Source of the DNA: Acetobacter okinawensis
GTDB taxonomy: Bacteria > Pseudomonadota > Alphaproteobacteria > Acetobacterales > Acetobacteraceae
Assembly: GCF_002153655.1 (NCBI RefSeq)
Contig: NZ_JOPJ01000017.1
Span: 117,783-181,782, forward strand
Direction of reading: 5' to 3'
DNA length: 64,000 bases
Under the pieces are notes generated by a model. That model did no database searches, had not been told where the DNA came from, and saw only the letters and a program-made list of their open reading frames with translations. How positions within the stretch are numbered: position 1 is the first letter of the stretch; each line of letters starts with the position of its first letter. Position numbers and translations under genes: made by a program. Positions 57,110 to 64,000 of this stretch are shown piece by piece.

Positions 57110-58618
57110 TCAGGCAGCACTCCCCGCCGGAACAGGGGTGGCGGTAGATGCCGGTGCGGCCTCATCTTCCACCGTGTACTGGGGAATGGCGTAGTTGTTC
57201 TCGGCCTTGGGCACAAACTCACCTTCACGCAGGGCCATTTCAATATCCTCCAGCGTGGCCCCGCTGGTTTCTGGCACGCAGAAATAGACAAACACGACCG
57301 ATGCCAGATTAACGCCCGCATAAATCCACATTGTCCCACCAAGGGAGACAAGCTGCACCAGCGAGAGCGCTGTTGCTGTTACCAGCAGGTCCGCCCCCCA
57401 CAGCACGGCGGCATGCAGGCTGGTGGCCACCGCACGCATGGGCAGGGGGAACAGCTCCGCTCCCAAAAGCCAGCCTACAACCTGAATACCCCCCGAGTTG
57501 AACACCATGAACAGGAGCAGGAAGGCCACAATCATCCAGCTTCCCACACTGCCCTTATCGGGGTGGAGGGCAAACATGACACCAAGCCCGATAAGGCTGA
57601 GCACGGAACCCGGTCCCATGATCAGCACAAGGCGGCGGCGGCCAATCCGGTCCACAAACAGGCAGCCCAGCAGGGTCATGACCAGATAGACCATAGCCAC
57701 ACCAAGGCTGGTCAGCAGAGCTGATGAGCTATTAAACCCGGCATCCGAGAGGAAGGTAGGGGTGTAGTAGATCATCATCTCCAGCCCACCGGCCTGCGTA
57801 AAGAACGCAATACCCAGTGCGGCCACCAGCGCAGGGCGGACCCACGGGAGCCGAAGGCCCTTCCAGCCCCGTTCATCCTCATCCATACCCAGCACGTTCT
57901 TGCGGATTTCCGTGATCTCACGCTGGATCACCTTGCGCGACGTACGCACACGCCCAAGCTGCTTGACGGCTGAGACCATGCCCTCGTTCTCGGCCACCCA
58001 GCGGGGGCTTTTGGGCAGGAAGAACATGCTCACGAACACCACGGCGGCGGGAATGGCCGCAATGGCCACCATGGGCCGCCAGCCCCATGCATCACGCATG
58101 GTAAAGCCCACAAGATTGGCCATGAAAATGCCAATGCCAATGGCCACGTTAAACAGGGTGACCAGATTGCCGCGTTTGGCAGCGGGTGCCAGCTCCGAAA
58201 TATAGGTCGGCACCACCTGCGTGGACCCGCCAACCGCAAAGCCAAGGAACACCCGGTCAATGACCAGCATGGTCACGCTGGACGCGTAGGAACAGGCGAC
58301 CGCCCCCAGCACGAACACCGCCGTAACCAGCATGACCGAAATCCTGCGCCCGTAGCGCTCGGAAAACCACGACACACCCACCGCACCAATGACCGCGCCA
58401 ACCAGAATGGCCGAGGTGACCATTTCTTCCTGCACGGAGGTTAAGTGGAAGTCCTTGGTAATAAGGAGAAGTGCGCCAGAAATAATTCCCGTGTCGTATC
58501 CGTAAAGACCGCCGCATATGGCAGACACAAATGCCGCTATCCACAAAACGTAATGAGCACGTGGAGAGATTTCGAGATTTTTTACCGCATCAAGCGTTTT
58601 ATTTCTTTCTGTCTGCAT
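57110..58618 (-). CDS. MFS sugar porter family transporter
   Basis: A 502-residue inner-membrane proton-coupled sugar transporter with 12 predicted helices. The sugar-porter signatures are present: GYDTGIISGALL in helix 1, the GRRISVML motif in the helix 2-3 loop, YISELAPAAKRGNL (the PESPR-type loop equivalent, with PKSPRWV at the midpoint), DRIGRRRL in the helix 8-9 loop and a PETSG motif near the C-terminus. Substrate cannot be predicted beyond a hexose or pentose or related polyol. It is divergent from the TPP-riboswitch-controlled thiC. Confidence 0.93.
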   Translation of the reverse strand: MQTERNKTLDAVKNLEISPRAHYVLWIAAFVSAICGGLYGYDTGIISGALLLITKDFHLTSVQEEMVTSAILVGAVIGAVGVSWFSERYGRRISVMLVTAVFVLGAVACSYASSVTMLVIDRVFLGFAVGGSTQVVPTYISELAPAAKRGNLVTLFNVAIGIGIFMANLVGFTMRDAWGWRPMVAIAAIPAAVVFVSMFFLPKSPRWVAENEGMVSAVKQLGRVRTSRKVIQREITEIRKNVLGMDEDERGWKGLRLPWVRPALVAALGIAFFTQAGGLEMMIYYTPTFLSDAGFNSSSALLTSLGVAMVYLVMTLLGCLFVDRIGRRRLVLIMGPGSVLSLIGLGVMFALHPDKGSVGSWMIVAFLLLFMVFNSGGIQVVGWLLGAELFPLPMRAVATSLHAAVLWGADLLVTATALSLVQLVSLGGTMWIYAGVNLASVVFVYFCVPETSGATLEDIEMALREGEFVPKAENNYAIPQYTVEDEAAPASTATPVPAGSAA

Positions 58619-58847
58619 GACACAATCATGACATACTCGAAAAAACTTGCATATCTTACGAATTATTCTTTATTATAATAAATGGGCTCCTGCATGCCAT
58701 TCTCCATACGCCCGGAAAAAGCCGCAGGGTTATGGCGGGAATCCTCCCTCCCCCATAATAGCTGCCCGCCCCCGATCAGCCCCCGCAGGGTCACATCTTG
58801 GTGTAAATGCTTGACACACACACACCTCAGGCTATCTGCTTACACAT
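58619..58847. promoter_or_regulatory. Divergent MFS - thiC promoter region
   Basis: A TTGACA box (58811-58816) with TATCTG 16 bases later (58833-58838) is a good candidate promoter for thiC transcription, placing the start just before the TPP riboswitch. A CACACACA microsatellite lies within the spacer. The region near 58640-58680 is AT-rich and likely contains the MFS promoter. Confidence 0.5.
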
Positions 58848-58851
58848 AACC

Positions 58852-58992
58852 AAGGGGGGTTCCGGTACAAGGAACTGAGAGGCCACTAAACGCTTTACTG
58901 CACCAGCAGAGAGCACCGTGGCGACCCTGCCGCCAGCAACATAGGGTTCTGGCGGGGAACCTGATCCGGCTCATACCGGCGGAGGGACTGGT
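58852..58992 (+). promoter_or_regulatory. TPP riboswitch (THI element)
   Basis: Located upstream of thiC. It contains the conserved CTGAGAG (58875-58881) of the pyrimidine-binding arm and the pyrophosphate-sensing arm with GAACCTGATCCGG, CATACCGGCGGAGGGA near 58958-58986. Between them a long variable stem occupies about 58885-58955. It is expected to repress thiC when thiamine pyrophosphate is abundant, probably by affecting translation, since no T-tract hairpin follows. Confidence 0.93.
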
Positions 58993-59081
58993 GCCTGCAA
59001 GGAACAAACGCCCCGCCCCTGTGGCAGGCGTGGCCCGCAATGGCTGCTTCCTTTCAACGGGCCTGTCCTCCTCACGCCTGA

Positions 59082-60962
<1,881 letters not shown>

Positions 60963-60997
60963 TGGCACAGCGCGTATAACTGTTTGAATATTTATAA

Positions 60998-61036
60998 ATA
61001 TGGAGAATAGGCTCGCCTGTTCTCCATATTTTTTGT
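60998..61036 (+). terminator. Terminator of thiC
   Basis: ATATGGAGAA - (tAGGCTCGCCTg) - TTCTCCATAT followed by T-rich sequence. The inner AGGC/GCCT extends the stem. Confidence 0.85.
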
Positions 61037-61043
61037 CTTCCCG

Positions 61044-61574
61044 TTAAAAATAATGCCGCAGGAAAACTTTGGGCACACCTTCGGTATTAAGGCACGAGAA
61101 CACGATGACCGCCACCCAGACCATACAGGCGGAAAAGCAAAAAACCTTGCACCAGACAGAAACGTTGTCCTCTCGCCCCTTCATGATCGGCCAGTAAATG
61201 GCCTTGTGACCATACCACTCCAGCACGCCGGACAGCACCAGCGCCAAAAGCTTGGGCGTAATATAGGCACGCGCCCCAATGTGCACGGGGTCGTAAAAAA
61301 ACAGGGCGACTCCAGTAATCATGGCTATGCCATAGCTGATATGCAAAGGACGCAGCATAAAGCGCGAAAGACGGACCAGCGTATCCTTGTCCATCTGCTG
61401 GACCACCGCGAGGGCGAACAGCATTTCCAGCCCAAAAAACCCAGCCATACTCAGGATATGCAGCATTCTGACCAGATAATGGATCGGCTGGAACCAGAAG
61501 TGGAAGGTCCGGCTATCCAGCGCCATAAGCAGGTCCGTTGGCAGACGCATAAAAGCCAGAGGATGGTTCGACAT
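61044..61574 (-). CDS. Small four-helix membrane protein, unknown function, linked to iron uptake genes
   Basis: A 176-residue integral membrane protein with about four hydrophobic segments (for example HYLVRMLHILSMAGFFGLEMLFALAV, LLALVLSGVLEWYGHKAIY, CKVFCFSACMVWVAVIVFSCL). It has conserved-looking His residues inside or near helices (HYLVRMLHIL, RPLHISYG, EWYGHKAIYW), as seen in heme-binding or quinol-linked membrane proteins. I do not recognise the family firmly. It is divergent from the Ftr-type iron operon across a Fur-like box, so it may supply electrons or act as a partner for the transporter; this is inference. Confidence 0.7.
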   Translation of the reverse strand: MSNHPLAFMRLPTDLLMALDSRTFHFWFQPIHYLVRMLHILSMAGFFGLEMLFALAVVQQMDKDTLVRLSRFMLRPLHISYGIAMITGVALFFYDPVHIGARAYITPKLLALVLSGVLEWYGHKAIYWPIMKGREDNVSVWCKVFCFSACMVWVAVIVFSCLNTEGVPKVFLRHYF

Positions 61575-61610
61575 GATTTTACAATTCACCGATCGGTATA
61601 AACATTGACT

Positions 61611-61629
61611 TTAATAATGATTCTCACTA
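61611..61629. promoter_or_regulatory. Fur-box-like operator
   Basis: TTAATAATGATTCTCACTA lies between the divergent membrane protein and the iron uptake operon. The inner part AATAATGATTCTCA matches 13 of 15 positions of the consensus TGATAATnATTATCA by my reading. It would place both units under iron control. Confidence 0.55.
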
Positions 61630-61663
61630 ACCCAAACAGTCAAGACAAGCGGAGAACCAGAGA

Positions 61664-62008
61664 ATGAAACGGCTTTTTGCAGCCCTCCCCCTTTTGAGCG
61701 GGATGTATCTTTTTCCTCCCGCGCAGGCTCAGGCGCAAACCGTTTATCACCTTACACTCAAAGATCATCATTTTGAACCTGATCATCTGAGCGTGCCTGC
61801 TGGCGAGCGGTTTATCATTGAACTGGAAAACCAGGACAGCACGACCGACGAGCTTGAGAGCTATGACATGAAATTTGAAAAAATTATTGTCCCCGGCTCC
61901 AAAATTCGTGTGCATGCAGGCCCGCTACACCCCGGACAATATACTTTTTTTGATGACTACCACCCCGATCAGGCCAAGGGAACAGTCACCGCAGAAGCAA
62001 AGCCGTAA
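61664..62008 (+). CDS. Periplasmic cupredoxin-domain protein (FtrB-like / EfeO N-domain-like)
   Basis: A 114-residue exported protein. The signal peptide (about 1-24, ending AQA) is followed by a cupredoxin-like beta sandwich: YHLTLKDHHFEPDHLSVPAGERFIIELENQDSTTDELESYDMKFEKIIVPGSKIRVHAGPLHPGQYTFFDDYH. This is the domain found in EfeO N-termini and in FtrB of ferrous iron systems, where it probably oxidises or binds Fe(II) with copper. It is the first gene of the operon with FTR1 permease and P19, and the ATG is preceded by GGAGAA. Confidence 0.86.
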   Translation: MKRLFAALPLLSGMYLFPPAQAQAQTVYHLTLKDHHFEPDHLSVPAGERFIIELENQDSTTDELESYDMKFEKIIVPGSKIRVHAGPLHPGQYTFFDDYHPDQAKGTVTAEAKP

Positions 62009-62011
62009 ACC

Positions 62012-62836
62012 ATGCTTGGCAGTCTGATCATTGTTTTTCGTGAAGTTATGGAAGCGGGCCTTGTTATTGGCATTGTGCTTGCGGCAACGCGCGGCATTGC
62101 CGGTCGGGGCTGGTGGGTGGCGGGCGGCATTGCCGCCGGTGTAACCGGGGCAGCCATTGCCGCAGCCTTTGCCGGGGCACTCTCCACCGCATTCTCTGGC
62201 AATGGACAGGACATTTTTGCCGCATCCATCCTGTGTCTGGCTGTTCTCATGCTCTCGTGGCACGTCATCTGGATGGCGCGGCACGGGCGTGAACTCGCGC
62301 AGGAAATGAAGCAGATGGGGGCTGCTGTCTCCTCCGGTCATCGCTCCCTTGGCGCTCTGGCTACCGTGGTAGCCGTGGCCGTACTGCGCGAGGGCATGGA
62401 GGTTGTGCTCTTCCTCTACGGTATTGCCGTATCGGCCCATGTTGGCGCGTTCTCCCTGCTTAGCGGCGGCCTGCTGGGTGTGCTGGGCGGTGCTGTTCTG
62501 TCCTATGCCCTGTATCGTGGGTTAATCATTATTCCCCTGCGGCATCTTTTTGCCGTCACCAATATTCTTGTCTCCATTCTGGCGGCAGGCATGGCCTCTC
62601 AGGCAGCGGCCCTGCTTGCATCCGATGACCTGATTCCGGCACTGGGTTACGACATCTGGGATACATCCTGGCTGTTGTCCGATGGCAGCCTTGCTGGCCG
62701 CACGGCCAAAGCCCTTGCCGGTTACACCGACAGGCCAACAGGGGTTCAGATTCTTGTCTGGTGCCTGACCCTTGCCTGCCTGCTGGTTGCAGAACGCTTT
62801 GTGCGCACCCGCCCACACCCCTCCTCCTCACCATAA
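62012..62836 (+). CDS. FTR1-family iron permease (FtrC/EfeU-like)
   Basis: A 274-residue inner-membrane iron permease with seven predicted helices. Both RExxE iron-binding motifs of the FTR1 family are present: REVMEAGLV at the start and REGMEVVLF near residue 125. It lies 4 bases after the cupredoxin gene and 55 before the P19 gene, so it belongs to the same operon. The FTR1-P19-cupredoxin combination matches ferrous iron uptake systems described in Brucella, Bordetella and Campylobacter. Confidence 0.94.
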   Translation: MLGSLIIVFREVMEAGLVIGIVLAATRGIAGRGWWVAGGIAAGVTGAAIAAAFAGALSTAFSGNGQDIFAASILCLAVLMLSWHVIWMARHGRELAQEMKQMGAAVSSGHRSLGALATVVAVAVLREGMEVVLFLYGIAVSAHVGAFSLLSGGLLGVLGGAVLSYALYRGLIIIPLRHLFAVTNILVSILAAGMASQAAALLASDDLIPALGYDIWDTSWLLSDGSLAGRTAKALAGYTDRPTGVQILVWCLTLACLLVAERFVRTRPHPSSSP

Positions 62837-62891
62837 TTCCCCACCTTTTCAACCCTGTGCCCTACGGCACATCTGATCGCAGAGATATGAA

Positions 62892-63413
62892 ATGAAGCGT
62901 TGTATCAAAGTGTTTTCCGTACTGACCGCTCTTTCCGCCGCCTATGCTGCTCCGGCCATGGCGCGTGAATACCCCATTGGTGGCCCCGTGCAGGCGCATG
63001 ATATGGAAATTGCCGCCAACTACCTGCTTGGCGTGGACATGGCCCCCATGCCCAAGGACATGGCCATGGGTGCGGACACCATTCACCTTGAAACCGACGT
63101 GCATGCCACCGCAGACAACCCCTGGGGTTTTCCCGATGGTGCATGGATCCCCTACATTGGCGTGGACTACACCCTGACCAAAAAGGGCTCCAGCTGGAAG
63201 AATGAGGGCATTCTGCACCCCATGACTGCAAAAGATGGTGCGCATTACGCCAACAATGTCAAAATGGATGGCCCCGGCACCTACACGGTTGTGTTCCGCT
63301 ACAGCTCGCCCGAAACCAACGGCTTCCTGCACCACACGGATAAAGAAACGGGCACACCCGGCTTTTGGGCTCCCTTTACGGAAAGCTTTACATTTAGCTA
63401 CCCCCAGAAGTAA
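62892..63413 (+). CDS. P19/Tp34-type periplasmic iron-binding protein (FtrA-like)
   Basis: A 173-residue periplasmic protein. The signal peptide (about 1-24, ending AMA) is followed by the P19 fold: REYPIGGPVQAHDMEIAANYLLGVDMAPMPKD, ADTIHLETDVHATADNPWGFPDGAWIPYIGVDY and the C-terminal HTDKETGTPGFWAPFTESFTFSY. The Met/Glu/His set used to bind Cu and Fe in P19 (ME in MEIAA, His in IHLE and DVHA) is present. It ends the iron operon and is followed by a strong terminator. Confidence 0.93.
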   Translation: MKRCIKVFSVLTALSAAYAAPAMAREYPIGGPVQAHDMEIAANYLLGVDMAPMPKDMAMGADTIHLETDVHATADNPWGFPDGAWIPYIGVDYTLTKKGSSWKNEGILHPMTAKDGAHYANNVKMDGPGTYTVVFRYSSPETNGFLHHTDKETGTPGFWAPFTESFTFSYPQK

Positions 63414-63436
63414 TTTTTTCTAAATATTAAATATTG

Positions 63437-63471
63437 GGGCAGGGATTATGCCAAATCCCTGCCCTTTTTTT
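63437..63471 (+). terminator. Terminator of the iron uptake operon
   Basis: GGGCAGGGAT - TATGCCAA - ATCCCTGCCC followed by seven T. Confidence 0.93.
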
Positions 63472-63563
63472 GTATTTCTGGGTTGCAATTAAAACATATT
63501 TAACTTAACACGCTTTCCCATATTGATGTTTTTGATAATTATTCGCAAATAGGACGCAACCTC

Positions 63564-64000
63564 ATGTCAAGATTCTGCTTGGCGCCACGCCATAGACAAT
63601 CCTGCCACGCAAAAAAAAGCAGGCAATTTTCCAAAACTATTTTTGTATCTCTCGCTTTATCTCTCCTTTCCAGCACAGCAGCTTTTGCACAGAATGCAGA
63701 AACGCAGCTGGAGCAGGACCGCCGCCGTCTTGGCAATTCCGGCCCTCTGGTCTCCGAGATTGACCCGGCCACGGTGCGGGATTCCATGCGCGCGGCAGAG
63801 GCCGCCAAATCCCCCGATGCAGACCACCCCGACCTGAGCGACCACCTGCTGGGCAGCGTCTGGGGTGCGCGCGACTGGATGGCCCGCCACGGCATTACCC
63901 TCGACATTCAGGAAGTGGATGAACTGTGGGGTAACACCACAGGCGGTAACCCGTCTGGTAATGACGGGCCCAATGGCTCAGGCTCGGGCACCGGCCCCGC
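63564..64000 (+). CDS. Carbohydrate porin, OprB family (C-terminus cut by window edge)
   Basis: Outer-membrane sugar-selective porin. About 145 N-terminal residues are visible. A signal peptide of about 43 residues ends in AFA. A hydrophilic linker follows, then the OprB opening block DHLLGSVWGARDWMARHGITLDIQEVDELWGNTTGG, which is the first strands of the barrel. The ATG at 63564 begins the signal region. The gene starts in GC-rich backbone code after the iron operon and continues beyond 64000. It may supply sugar to the MFS porter encoded 5 kb away. Confidence 0.9.
   Translation, partial: MSRFCLAPRHRQSCHAKKSRQFSKTIFVSLALSLLSSTAAFAQNAETQLEQDRRRLGNSGPLVSEIDPATVRDSMRAAEAAKSPDADHPDLSDHLLGSVWGARDWMARHGITLDIQEVDELWGNTTGGNPSGNDGPNGSGSGTGP

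Noticed and set aside
55447..57351. A 634-residue minus-strand open frame
   Set aside because: Antisense to accC and running across the bidirectional terminator at 57016-57052.
58811..58826. CACACACA microsatellite near the thiC promoter, considered as a phase-variable tract
   Set aside because: It is short (about five repeats) and forms part of a normal promoter spacer; there is no evidence of variability.

Overview
The window reads as chromosomal DNA of an alphaproteobacterium, most likely an acetic acid bacterium (Acetobacteraceae). The evidence is a circularly permuted (two-piece) tmRNA gene next to an alphaproteobacterial SspB, aconitase next to ccmA-ccmB, a class I fumarase, an OprB-type sugar porin and an overall GC-rich, densely coded backbone. 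The family assignment is inference; the class assignment is well supported.

Layout. 1-11.5 kb: a truncated DegP/HtrA protease, an OpgC-like glucan acyltransferase, the Mrp Fe-S carrier, a small Cys-rich exported protein, thyX, the permuted ssrA gene, sspB, fumarase, a VOC protein, a GH144-like exported glucanase and an unknown protein. 11.6-16.6 kb: LPS precursor genes (UDP-glucose dehydrogenase, hldD, hldE, an AGE-family epimerase). 16.8-29.7 kb: an AT-rich, mosaic surface-polysaccharide island with two DUF4422-GT8 fusion glycosyltransferases, an acyltransferase, two galactofuranosyltransferase-like GT2 enzymes, UDP-galactopyranose mutase, an ABC-2 polysaccharide exporter and galE. Together these can make UDP-Gal and UDP-Galf, build a galactofuranose-containing glycan and export it.

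29.8-39 kb: D-alanine catabolism (alr-dadA with a divergent Lrp regulator) and the rimP-nusA-ylxR-infB-rbfA operon, preceded by a hairpin plus T-tract that looks like an attenuator. 39.2-42.1 kb: a three-gene operon built around a membrane-anchored, single-ring ClpB-D2-like AAA+ ATPase with two uncharacterised membrane/periplasmic partners. This is the best candidate for an undescribed system. 42.2-50.1 kb: a LysR regulator, an amino-acid ABC transporter with a binding-protein/permease fusion, aconitase and ccmAB.

50.2-64 kb: a YfdX protein, ornithine/lysine decarboxylase with a structured leader, a YihY membrane protein, RlpA, aroQ-accB-accC, an MFS sugar porter, a TPP riboswitch with thiC, a Ftr-type ferrous iron uptake operon (cupredoxin, FTR1 permease, P19) with a Fur-like box, and the start of an OprB porin. 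No CRISPR array, rRNA, canonical tRNA or intact insertion sequence was seen.
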